A DNA stretch of 64,000 bases, from NCBI GenBank assembly GCA_021234155.1, contig JAJEKV010000023.1:8252610-8316609 (forward strand), written 5' to 3'. Of the stretch, positions 9,629-20,439 are shown piece after piece. A model generated the notes under the pieces. It was not told the DNA's origin. It saw only the letters and a program-made list of their open reading frames with translations, and made no database searches. A program made the translations under genes and the position numbers. Positions within the stretch are counted from its first letter, which is position 1, and the number at the start of each line of letters is the position of its first letter. Source of the DNA: Isoetes taiwanensis. Lineage: Eukaryota; Streptophyta; Lycopodiopsida; Isoetales; Isoetaceae.

Positions 9629-12600
9629 ATGAGACGATTACATTGCACTCAAAATTATAAAATAAGTCATCCAGTGCGTCCTCAGAGAACAACACACTGG
9701 GCTCCTCTACCTCAATCTCCGTCACCCTTTGTTGCTTCATCAGGACCTCTCTATGGTTAAGAATGTCCATAATACAACCTCCAATGCATGAGCCTGCCTG
9801 TCGAAAGAAATCAACAAGCGAAATAGCACTGACCCCATGCTTGACCCGGATATCCGAATAAGCGCGACAAAAAAGCAGGACATGGGCCTCATCTTCTACT
9901 ACTCCCGCATCACATAGCTGACAATGTCTAAGATCATGCGCGCCAATCCGCCCATCTCCCGATCTCCACACCAAGTCGGTGTGAGCTCAACCGTATTCTT
10001 GCGATTGCATGCCTAAGTTTCAGCGATATGGGTTCCCTAAGATAATGCGGCTTCTTGCGAGAGATGGATTTATGTGAGCCTTATAATACTCTTTCTTCAC
10101 AACCGGGCACGCTCCATGACTTACTCAAGAAACTATCTCGAACCCAACCACTAATGTCCTCTTTGTGCATCTCCAAATCTCGTATGTTCATCCCCCATTT
10201 CATAAGCCATCTGTCTATATCCGCACACCAGCTTTTTACTTACGGTTTCCTCTAAAGCAAGTCTAGGCAAGCTATTATTTAAGCATATCATATAGGACTT
10301 TGCACATATAGCGCAAGATAGTCTACAAAGAGCCTCTTCGAAAGTGGCATCATTCCACTTTCAACTAGCATCATGTCATATGGTGTTTGCATCTTTGTGC
10401 CCAACTCCGTATGAAAAAATTTCTTTCAGATATCTTTTCCACCTTTTGCCAGCTATCATTAGCAAGGCCTGGTCCCCAGACTTCATAGCCATATAGCACA
10501 ACCGTCTGGACAAGCACCTTGTAGAGCATATGCTTCATCTCAAAATTCCATATCTCTCTGCATTCACACACTTCCTTTGCATAGCATACAACGCTTTTAG
10601 ACCAAGATTCACCCTATGTTCCACCGCCTCGATTCCAATTAGGACTCTTATCTACGGTTAGGGCCCAAATATTTGTAATTCTCTACCACTTCCACTTGCC
10701 TATCCTTATAGTAGAATCAACATGTTCCGTCTTTTTGCCCCAAACACCCTTTGCCTTGGTCTTATCTAGATTCACCCAAGATGCCCTTATCCTCGCAAAA
10801 TGCTTCAAGCACATCCAAATGCTTTTGCATCCCTTGTATGCTCCGGGACAACAATACTACATCATCAGCATATAATAGAAGCATGAATACATACTCTCTC
10901 AGAGCGGTACCATCTCCCCCATGTGCTCGTACCCACCCTTCAAGTTGGTCTATGAATAAGTAAAAAGAGTAGGTGACAGTGGACATCCTTGCTTTACTCC
11001 CATATTGCTTTCTACCATCTCATCACATAACTCCACAAAGGGGAATGACAGCTGCACTAGAACCTTGCCATAAAGCACACCTACCGCATGTCTGAGCTCA
11101 ATCGGGATGTTCAGGTCTACCATTCTCTGCCACAAATTCCGCCTATTAACCATGTCGAAAGCTTTGCTAAAGTCTACAAAAGTAGCATACAGTGGTTTCT
11201 TCTTGCCGACTACTGAGTCCATCATAGCACGGAGAGTAACCAAGTGGTCAATTGTGGACTTTTTGGGTCTAAAGCCCGCTTGTCCAATGGCTCTAGCATT
11301 GTTATCCTCTGCCCAAGCACTTATCTTGCGCTCAAGGATAGAAGCGAATAATTTTGCATATAGACTGCCAACCATAATAGTGCGGTAGTTACTCGGATTG
11401 GATACTTCCCCTGATTTATGTAGCGGTACCACCCTATTCACCTGCCAGGATGTTGGAAAGCCATCTCTCAGTGCCATATTAAACATATCTATCAGCTTAA
11501 GTGCTACTTCTTCTCCTGCCCATTTAAGCATTTCAGCCATAAGACCACAAGCGTCTGCAGCTTTGCCATTGGCAAGCCTTTTAAGCCCATCTTGCACATC
11601 GCCTATGAGTGAAAGCAAGTGTATCCGATATAGCATATGTGTCTTCATTTGCCTCCATCATAGCTTACGCCTCGGGGAACATTATACGACTTACATTACA
11701 TGTGCCATAAGTGCCTCTACATGTAATCCATCCGTTCTATATTTCATGGGTTTGAGTCTTCTCCAGAACTTCTTCGGATCTACCAGCAATTCCTCCATCA
11801 TTTTCTTATGTTTCTTGTATAGGTATGCCTTCTTTTTATTTTTAATCAGCCTAATGTATATCCTCCGTTCACATGCTTTCTCTGCCCCCTTCGCCGCTCT
11901 AAATTTTGCCCTCTGATGCTTGCACTGCGCATCGAACCAGCTATTGCAAGGCAGCCCCATCCTTTGACGATATGATACAAAGCAACTATCCGCTGATTGC
12001 AACAAAATCTCGGACAATGCATCACTTTTTCCTTGTAATGTGTCAGGCCATACAATAGAAGTCACTTTATGTTCACATATATCACCATATTTATCTACTT
12101 TGTCGTATTTCAAATATATTCGTTTGCTTTTATGTATGGCTTCACCCTTACAGCTCCATTGCACCTTAATCTTTATAGAGATGGGCACATGATCTGAATT
12201 TTCATTTTCATCTCCAATTGACATACCAACAAGCTGTTCGGCAAAAGAGGGTTTGGCAATGACATAATCTACTACACTGGCATTTCTGCAGTACGTTTGC
12301 TCGATCCGGGTATCTAGCGGTGCCATTAAAGATTACCATCTCAAAGCCACTACACAAATGCAAAGACATGACGCCCTGCGGTGTTGGCCATTTCACACCA
12401 TCATCTAATAACCTTGTTGCGCCCTGATTTTTTTTTTAGTTCGTCATTATCCATCATCTCCAACCACTCTGTTTCTCCATCCGGACTAACCATAGCTGCC
12501 TGTTGGTTTCCCGTTCGTCCATTAAAATCCCCTAACAATACTACTTCCCCCGCCATGCTCGGTGTTAGTATATCCCGCCCGGATGAAAAAATGGGTCATC

Positions 12601-12986
12601 TTTATCCAAATCCCCTTTGTTTATACTGGCTGACTCTCTTGGTGGAAAATAACACCCTACCACGTAGATCTTACCAATTCTACCCGGTAGCTCAATCCAA
12701 ATGTCTTTGTCTTTGATGCTTTATGTTCCAACACACAAACTGCATGGGCAATTTCATTCCTAGCATAACATGCAATCCCTCCAGAACCCTTAAGATTCCA
12801 CCCTTTATTATTCCATACCGAATGCAGCATTGTGAATCCAAAAATATCCGGGAGACCTTTCTCTTCATGCTCACATGTTTCCAAGAAAAAAATTACATCT
12901 ACATCATCTAACAGATCTGCCATAGTGCATACTTTGCTATGTTTTAAGGTATTTATATTCCAACATACTAACCTGGCGGTCGCTAT
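9627..12986 (-). pseudogene. LINE ORF2: endonuclease, reverse transcriptase, zinc-knuckle end
   Basis: Read on the minus strand. The AP-type endonuclease begins LVCWNIN, followed by DVDVIFFLETCEHEE and GSGGIACYAR (12657-12960), with its end SDHVPISIKIKV at about 12200. RT lies at 10762-11648: [50 protein letters not shown] and the catalytic LLYADDVVLLS. The C-terminal CxxC...H...C finger (CQLCDAGVVEDEAHVLLFC) is at about 9850-9920, and the stop at 9627 overlaps the 3' hairpin. At least five frame changes separate these blocks, so the copy is dead. Endonuclease plus single RT places it among APE-type LINEs; I cannot choose a clade. Confidence 0.9.
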
Positions 12987-12989
12987 TTC

Positions 12990-13193
12990 CTATGCATCTT
13001 CTATCACCGCTTTTCCTCCTCTCCAGTAAGTACGTCTTCCTGCTGCCCTAGCCTCCTTCATTTTCACAATGTCTTCTTTCCTCTGCTGAAATTGCATCCT
13101 GGTTAAATCATCGTTAATCCAGATAAATTGGCCCTTAAGCGCCGACCGTTTCTGCATCACTCTCGCTTTAGCTTCTTTGCTTGCACATTTGAC
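12990..13193 (-). pseudogene. LINE ORF1, C-terminal fragment
   Basis: An open frame enters at the truncated 5' end and stops at 12990. Its residues include the pattern FIWINDDLTRMQFQQRKED followed by KEARAAGRRTYWRGGK. This resembles the last part of LINE ORF1 proteins, where the chain ends in a basic, aromatic strand. ORF2 starts a few bases downstream in another frame. Confidence 0.65.
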
Positions 13194-13766
13194 CAGAGAG
13201 AGAGAGAGAGAGTGCGTGAAAGAGAGAGAGAGCGCATCAGAGAATGTCGAGCATCAAACACGATCCAAATTAAAACTCAAAGATATACAAATTTGACTGA
13301 GGAACAGAGTGAGATAAGGCGAACACGATCGAGAGAACATGCAAGACGACGTCGAGAGATGGGGAGTACTACTTTTAGTACTGTAGGATCCACATCTACT
13401 AACACATTTACAAATCAAGACGCGTGTATATCTGTAGAGGCTATAACGTCAGACACAAGCTCGATGGGTGCATACTCCAATAGAACATCAGAAAGTATTA
13501 GCACATACAAACACTCACAAACTGAGAATAACCGATCAAGCGCAGAATTAAAACTCAGCTCTACTAGGGTCGATGCACAAACGATGTGCATGCCTATGGC
13601 AATGTGTAGTTTTTCAACTTGTGATGCTTTACTAAATTCAGATGCTATTGAGTCAGATGTAACACACACCATTAGAGTGTCGTCGGATGTGACTGGAGAG
13701 AGAAGGCAGGAGAGATTGATAGAAATCGCTAGAAAGCATCGAGAAAAGGAACTTATACAGGTCTAG
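13194..13766 (+). pseudogene. 3' part of the LINE-split YANLSEEQ-repeat ORF
   Basis: Starts in the second copy of the target duplication CAGAGAGAGA. It reads through an Arg/Glu-rich stretch encoded by (GA)n, then a second QRYTNLTEEQ repeat, a basic HARRRREM end, and a Ser/Thr-rich tail to a stop at 13766. Upstream codons from 13128 belong to the antisense of the LINE and are not part of the original gene. A 59-bp tandem duplication begins at the stop. No catalytic domain is visible. Confidence 0.5.
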
Positions 13767-13875
13767 TGCTCTATATTCTTAAGGTGGCATATTCTTAGCC
13801 TAGTCCCAGTATTATGCAGGTCTAGTGCTCTATATTCTTAAGGTGGCATATTCTTAGCCTGGTGCCAGTATTATG
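13758..13875. repeat. 59-bp tandem duplication at an ORF end
   Basis: Two copies of CAGGTCTAGTGCTCTATATT... at 13758 and 13817, differing at a few positions. Confidence 0.9.
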
Positions 13876-15206
13876 CAACAACTTTGCATGTTCTTACTGG
13901 TTTTGGTTCTTACTGGTTTTGCAAAAATTAATCTTTTGGATTGACCACCTACAAATTTAAACTAATCATCTGTCAGGTTTGTCGTAAATTTTGATCCAAT
14001 GTAATTTATTCATCAGTTCACGCAACTGGCTGCATCTCTCAAAAGTTGAATTATCGAACTTTGATGTTGCTTGCACAGAACGGATTACAAATAAATAAAT
14101 CACCTTGGTTTCCTTCTGGATCGTATTTTACTGCTATTCAAACCATATTGTAGAAGATTCAAGAAGCAATGGAATAGAGACATGCTTTTCACCTTCGAAA
14201 GCCTTCGAACAAACAAAACAAGAAAGATTCGGCTTATATAGGCAGCAAGCTATGGCTATGTCGGCGAGTCCTTGCTCATGGATTTCGCCACCTAGGGCTT
14301 CAAACCTCAGATCCGACGACCACGCCTAAACGCGTGCTGAAATAGATGCTGTTGAAGCAGATAAGGATAAGAACGTGGCTTCCTCTGCTATTTTTTTCCC
14401 AAATATTTTTCCCTCACGATTTTTCCCCACTCAGGAATCTAAGGCATCAAGGAATTGAATATTGGTGAGAATCAATTATATATACAAGAAATTTATCGTG
14501 GCGGCCAAGGCCGCCGCGAACATTTCTCTTTCCTGACTCCTCTACATTTGGGAAGTAATTTTTACAAAAGCAGCACCCAAGCAAACAGTTTATACAATGA
14601 ATGCCTGTCGGTTCAAGAAGACACAGGATTTGACCTGTGAGCCATTGTCGTAACAACCATGGAGTTGTCCATGGAGTCTATTAAATATGGAGTTTCGGTT
14701 CATAACAACCATAGTATTCCCACTATCGTGTATCTAACCAACAATGAGAAACATAACAAAGGCCTTGTCTAAACATTTATCATTTTTACTCGAATGGAAA
14801 TGAAGTTAGTAATGTTTAAAACTAGTAATGTCTAAAGGAAGCTATGGAAAGGGATTTAATGTGTTTGTTAATGTAATTTTTCAATCCTGCCAAAAGGTTG
14901 TTCTCGTAATATAATTGGATCAATTTTAAATGCATTCTGAAACTGCATATCTGGCAACCCCAATTTAGATGTTACATTTGTTGGGTGCGAGATATAGTTG
15001 CAAGTTTAAGGGACATCTATATGATGGAGTGGCTTCTAGAGAACTAGAGAACCAATGGGTTGCTGAGGAATGACCGTGGCAATGTCAGTGAGTACTGCAA
15101 AAGTGTAGTAAATAATATTTTTTTAAGAACTAATGTTTCCTAAAACTAGCTAGCATTTTATGTAATTTACTAAGAAAAGAATACAGTATGGACCATTTAC
15201 TCTCCC
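13876..15206. other. Gene-free stretch with a GC-rich palindrome
   Basis: No gene recognised. At 14499-14515 GGCGGCCAAGGCCGCC is a palindrome in AT-rich surroundings; a near copy with similar flanks (ATTTATCG ... AACATT) is at 33006-33041. Confidence 0.45.
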
Positions 15207-15413
15207 CTACAACATAATTGAGGAAGTAATTGGCAGGATCCATCTCCACCAGCCTCTCCTTTGCCCAAAAAACCAACCTGGCACCTGTATGTGAAGGCCA
15301 TAGAAATCAGAGACGATGGGCCAGATGCTATGAAGAGGAGCAGAGATTACACCCTTCACTTCTTCGTATACTAAACTAGGACATTCCATATCCATATCCA
15401 TAGCCATAGCCAT
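15207..15413 (-). pseudogene. Fragment resembling the start of a Bet v1/START-like (SRPBCC) protein
   Basis: The minus-strand ORF begins with a Met-Ala/Met-Asp run and continues CPSLVYEEVKGVISAP, then IWPIVSDFYGLH. That is the opening beta-strand and first helix pattern of plant polyketide-cyclase or lachrymatory-factor-synthase-like proteins, where W-x-(I/L)-V-x-D-F-x-G-L precedes the ligand cavity. After the LH residues the similarity fades, and the next plausible block (CQVGFLGKGEAGG) is in a different frame. I found no further exons to the left, so it may be a first exon of a lost gene or a frameshifted remnant. Similarity rests on about 30 residues. Confidence 0.35.
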
Positions 15414-15419
15414 CGCACC

Positions 15420-17087
15420 TAAGCTTGGGAAAAAAGATGGGCAATGGAATGGTGTGGCATTGGGTTGGGGAGCAGTACTTTAGAAAGGGGACCACGAAAA
15501 TTCACCGACCTGGGCAGCAATCGTCCATTCGATATCCAATCTTTTTTATCTTCTCCTGTTTTTTTTTTTTTTCTTCCAACCAATTCTTCATTTATGTATA
15601 TGTATAGGCTTGCATCCTCAATTTCCGGCCCAATTAGAGCATTTCCCAAGCTAAATCCACCGAAACCCAAATCATTTTGTTCACAACTGAAGTTTTTGTG
15701 ACATCTTCATCCTCGAGATGATTTCTGCAAATAGATCCTACATATAATCTTTGAATTTTGAGGCGGCTTTATACATTCACACAACACAAACACGTGGAAT
15801 CTTGGTAACAAAACTAAGCGAAGAAAGTGAACAGTTGCAATCGGTCTTTAGTGATTCTTCATAAATCACGGGTTCTGTGATATGGAGCAGGCACGGGGGA
15901 GTGGTCCATGCAAAAAGGGTTAAGGCAATTATGTAAAGGCTAGTTCTTAAAGTTCCCAAGAATATAAGCAAAAGGGACTTGGGAAGGCATTTCTCCAGGC
16001 CAATATCAAAGTTATCTAAGCAAAATGAAAAAGGGGCTAAAATAAATCAAGGGAGAGCGGATCATAAAGACTTCTAGGGTTTGTTTATGACAGTCGAAAT
16101 TGCCTCGCAAATCTTCATGCACAAGGCTCCAATTTGTTGATTTATATTGCCTTCTTTCCTCCTCTGCGCTGGTTTCCATTTTTCTCTGAAATTTTCCCCG
16201 CATTCATTGCCTCTGTCTTCGCAGAATAATTTATTTCCATGCTTGTGCGAACAGGAATGATGGTTCTAACTCACCCATGTACTGATTAGAACAAATGGGC
16301 CAGGCCCAAATCCCTGTGCCGGAGTAAAGATCAGCTTAACCAAGATCAGTTGATCCTGCTTCATCATTTTTTAACCCACTTGGACCTTTTCTTTTGTGGG
16401 TTTTTATTTTGGGCACCTTTTCGTTTGGTGGGTTTATCTTGCCCGGAGCTCAAAATACTCTGATCTTGTTGTTTCTTTTGGGCGCAAGATCTAGTTTTGT
16501 GATACACAGGTTGTCGGATGAGAAAAAATGCTTAAAGAAAACTTGTTTCGCAGGTTTAAATCTAGTGAAGCAGAAGTTTCAAAGACGGACATGGATTCAG
16601 CTTCTACTTCCGCGCTTTCTGAGGAGGCTCAAGAAGCCGATCGAGGGTCCCCTTTGGGTCTTTCTTCGCGTCTAAAGGCAAACACATTATCGTCAGTTGG
16701 AAGTTCCGAGCTGGATGTGTCCCAGGCCCAATTCGATTGCTTCAGAGCACATCTGAGCCTGTAACTGTTGTAGAACAAATGGTCTCCTTGGCTATGGCGG
16801 CTGACGGTGAAGGCGGTGCAGGCCTCAGGAACCAAGCATCATTTTCTCATTTCTTTTCTTCTCCGTGGATGATAAAAATACCTTCCTTCCTTCCTTCTTG
16901 CAAAAAAAAGTCCGGGAAAAACATGCGTTAACGTTAGAATGCATGGCTTGTTGCCACGTGGGCGTTAGTATCGGACATAATAGATTATATATGTGTAGAT
17001 ATGTGTAAATATTTCTGAGCAGTTTATTACGCGAGGGAATCTCATTAGAGGAAATTTCGCGCACGACAGATCACTGAAAACAGAGCT
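15420..17087. other. Intergenic region upstream of the cupin gene
   Basis: No convincing coding region. ORFs at 16394-16675 and 16528-16764 overlap in different frames and show no motif. The last few hundred bases should contain the cupin promoter, but I see no clear TATA box close to the ATG. Confidence 0.4.
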
Positions 17088-18046
17088 ATGGCGTATACGG
17101 CGGAAGAGCTACGAAGGGTGTTAGGGTTGAGCCAACATCCGGAAGGCGGCTTCTTCGTTGAAACTTTTCGTGATACGTCGTTCCAGATCCCTCATAGTCT
17201 GCTGCCTTCAACGTGTTAGTGTTCCACATTTGTTGCACTTTTCATTTTAAGCTGTAATATACTAGAATTAGTAGCTGCTTCAGTAAAATAGGATGTATGC
17301 CTTCCAAACTAGATGGTTCAAACAATAGATCTGTCGCTTCTCAAACATACCATATAGCTACAGTATCACGGGATTTCTAGGTGGAGGATTCCCTTTCGAA
17401 AGACAAGAAGATATGACTATTGATTTCTACGTGGATGTATTGGATTTTTTTTATGGTTATTAAAAAAAAAACCAATCCAGCTTACTTGTTTGTCTCTAAT
17501 ATTCGAATGTCTAAGCTGAGGCTTAACCCAAAAATTTTGGCTGCAGTTAAATTAGGAAGGCCTGTAAGCACTTCAATTTATTTCCTTTTGCCAAGTGGAT
17601 GCATATCTCGTTTGCACCGCATTCCATCAGCAGAAGTTTGGCATTTCTACCATGGAGATCCTTTGACAGTAAGTTCTTGATTGAGTTGTTAATTTTCTTT
17701 ATGCATGTCATCACTTTGAATGCTATTTTTCTAGGTGTTTGAGATTGATAAAGCTGGAAACACCAAGCACACGGTTTTAGGACTTGATTTAGCTGCTGGA
17801 CAGAAGCCACAATATGTTGTTCCACCGTTGGTTTGGTTTGGGGCATATCCAACTAAAGATATAGATATTAAAGATGGGATTCCTGTAAAAGCTGAACCAC
17901 GAGATCCTGAACAGCATTATTCACTTGTTGGCTGCACTGTGGCACCAGCGTTTCAGTTTGAGGATTTTGAGCTAGCCACGCGTATCGACCTTGTAAACAA
18001 GTATCCTCTAGCTAGCCCATTCATTGAGCTCCTAACTGATCCATAG
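17088..18046 (+). CDS. DUF985 / Cupin_5 family protein, three exons
   Basis: Exons 17088-17214, 17547-17668 and 17735-18046 join with matching phases into 186 residues plus a TAG stop, the usual size for this family. Introns are GTTAGT...CTGCAG and GTAAGT...TTCTAG. The first intron's donor is weak; a donor two bases earlier is possible with another acceptor. Seen: an N-terminal HPEGGFFVETFRD, then STSIYFLLPSGCISRLHRI and AEVWHFYHGDPL, which carry the His and Glu residues of the cupin metal site, and a C-terminal GCTVAPAFQFEDFELA. DUF985 proteins are small single-domain cupins present in bacteria and plants. Their substrate is not established, so no reaction is assigned. No signal peptide is evident. 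The frame is clean; this is one of two intact genes in the window. Confidence 0.88.
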
Positions 18047-19172
18047 AATGAACAAATTTGAGCTTCTTAAGCTTCTTTGACAAGCAGATTCAAAATGGCA
18101 AATAAAGTGGCTGCTATGAAAAATATTGGTTTCGTTCCTGCCTTTATGGTGGCAAAATCTGATATACTATTTTACCATCAAATTGCAGGCCAGTAGGAAG
18201 GCAGGATATAAGATTGAAGGCAACTACGAAAACAGTTAAAATAAGAAGGGGAGAAAAAAACTGTTTGTATTCTTTAAAGGAAATCTTCAGCACAACACAC
18301 TTAATTAAAATAAAGTTGAACATGCAATGTTTCACACCAAACCAGATGGTTTATAACCCTGATCTGGTTTATAACCCTGAACAAACGGTTTGTTTTTATT
18401 TCTAAGCTGCTGTATTTCTAGGCCGTTCCAGCCTTGTTTTCTACGCAACCTCAAAATGAAGTGGCTGTTATGAAAAATATTAATTCATGGTTCCAATCCT
18501 CCCTTTATGCTGAATCCAATTGCAAACTATGCAAACTGGCCTGTGCTTGGCTAAATCTGATATATTATTTTACCAAGAAAAGTTGATGGCTAAGAGGAGG
18601 TTAACCTCCTCTTCGAGAGGGTTATGCAAAATAACCTTGGAGGCCAATTTGGAAATCACCCAACTCGACTACTCACCTAGCAATACCAAGCTGTAACATA
18701 AAGACAATAAGACAATATTTGTCACTCGGCATCCTTACACCAATTTGTAGCTCCTCTCCTCGAGCAAGCAGTCCACAAATCTAAAACTCCAAGAATTAGG
18801 CTTAGGAGCAATAGGTTATTAAACAAGATCAGCAGAAGCTTGAGGAAAAAGTAATGGCTTTCTTTCGAAGCAGATTTAATATTGAAGGATTATAGCGATC
18901 TTCTTTGACCCCTTATGCCTCGTTTGACAATTTCTCACTCATATGGATGAACACCGGAGAAAGTCCTGCCCCAATCAGAATTAGACTCCAAGAAAGTTCC
19001 AAGAAAGTAAAATTCGTCCAAAACATATCTCCGGTTGCAGAGAGATTGCCAATTGAAACTTTGCTCCTATTTATAGATGTCTCTACGACTTTAGCCTTTC
19101 TTTGCGGACCTTTGTCTTTGTCTTTTTGCATCCAACCCTAATATACTCATGGGAGCTACTAGCACTATTGAA
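18047..19172. other. Gene-free stretch downstream of the cupin gene
   Basis: Contains a diverged duplication (about 18100-18180 and 18450-18580, ending TCTGATATAYTATTTTACCA) and a perfect 22-bp palindrome at 18592-18613 (AAGAGGAGGTT and its complement). No gene recognised. Confidence 0.5.
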
Positions 19173-19390
19173 CTTCCAACACGTGTTGGAAGATACACTA
19201 CATAGAAGGTGGCCAAGAGAAACATGCTAAAATTGGAGCACTATGTCTTGTCATATGCTAGACTTCTAACATCTGTTAGAAGTTGCACATGACGGTCCCA
19301 AGGTTCTATTGTGCTACATATTGGAAGTCACAATACATGGGAATTTCTAGCACTTACAAAACTTTTAACTTCTAACACGTGTTAGAAGTT
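19173..19390. repeat. Three spaced palindromes, two with a CACGTG core
   Basis: Perfect palindrome CTTCCAACACGTGTTGGAAG at 19173-19192. Near-perfect palindrome at 19262-19283 (ACTTCTAACA, TC, TGTTAGAAGT). Perfect 24-bp palindrome at 19367-19390 (arm AACTTCTAACAC). Centres are about 90 and 106 bp apart. The last has longer arms broken by a 7-base insert (CTTACAAAACTT on the left). Confidence 0.85.
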
Positions 19391-19721
19391 TTGTAAGAAA
19401 GATTGGCCCAACAAGACATGACAAGCACTAAAAAACAAGAACTAAAAACTTGAATGAGCAAAACCATATTCGAATTTTTCAACTATGTTTTGCATACAAG
19501 AAAGAAAGAATGGAGCCAAATATACTTCACATTCAAATCTAAATTCAGTGCACATTCAAATCCAATTTAAAAGAGTATAGATACATCATCAAAACTGACT
19601 CCAGCAACCAATTTGCAAAGCAAAAAATCAATTGTTCTTAAACATAAGAAAAAATAGTTTCTTTAAAGAGCAAATTTGGTATTTCACTAAATAAACCTAT
19701 CTTTCTTCGTTGCCATAACAG

Positions 19722-19907
19722 TTCTCTTCTGAATATGTGCTTTCTCCTTGTTTGTTGATAAAATAACTAAATTTTGTCTTCTCGTGTTGCTGTACTTCAC
19801 TGTCCTTGGAACAATTCTCTTTTGAATAGGTGCTTTCTCCTTGTTTGTTGATAAAATAACTAAAATTTGTCTTCTCTTGTTGCTGTACTTCGCTGTCCTT
19901 GGCACTT
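19722..19907. repeat. 93-bp tandem duplication, open on the minus strand
   Basis: Two copies at 19722 and 19815 translate on the minus strand into a 31-residue unit (containing FSYFINKQGESTYS) repeated twice. No start context or neighbouring exon identifies a gene. Confidence 0.7.
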
Positions 19908-20439
19908 GCAGTCTCCTTCCTTGGCGCTTGTACTCTCCTTGGCGCTAAATTGATCAAACAAGAAAAGAGGAAACGACAATAGATGCATGTACCAACAAAA
20001 TAAAGAAAGCACTAAATATAGTACGCATGTACTTTCAACTCATATGAGGTTAAAAAGCTAGAAACTCACATGCCTTAAATCTCTTCAAGGTTTTGGGTGT
20101 ATGACCACATTTTTAGCTATAAGCTATTCATTTCTTTACTCTGTATTGTGCACATTCAAAACATGTTTGATGTTAGGTTCATTAATATCATAGTGTGAGG
20201 TGTTCAGATATATATCTCACTGAGATAAGCACATGGTAACCTTAGGGACTCATAACTTGTGTATAATATAGTTTTATGTTGGTTCCATGTGTTCTAGACA
20301 TAGATTTTTCCATTATGGTAGATTATTTGAATAACCTGTTTGCAATAACTTGATTACATTCAACACACGTTCCATGTGTCGCTAGGTTTCCTTTTGTTAG
20401 TGAGTTTCTATACATTTTGTATTTGCTTAACAGTTTCAC

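Larger units (their letters stand above)
9575..13193 (-). mobile_element. 5'-truncated LINE (non-LTR retrotransposon)
   Basis: Minus-strand element flanked by CAGAGAGAGA at 9565-9574 and 13194-13203. It holds the end of ORF1, all domains of ORF2 in broken frames, a very short 3' UTR with the hairpin AGACC-GCCA-GGTCT (9615-9628), and a 3' tail of about four ATTTC pentamers rather than poly(A). The 5' end is cut within ORF1, as expected from incomplete target-primed reverse transcription. The (GA)n target extends the apparent duplication, so its exact length is uncertain. Confidence 0.9.

Noticed and set aside
13128-13193. N-terminal residues of the 13128-13766 ORF
   Set aside because: These codons are the antisense of LINE ORF1. 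The host frame begins only at the target duplication, 13194.
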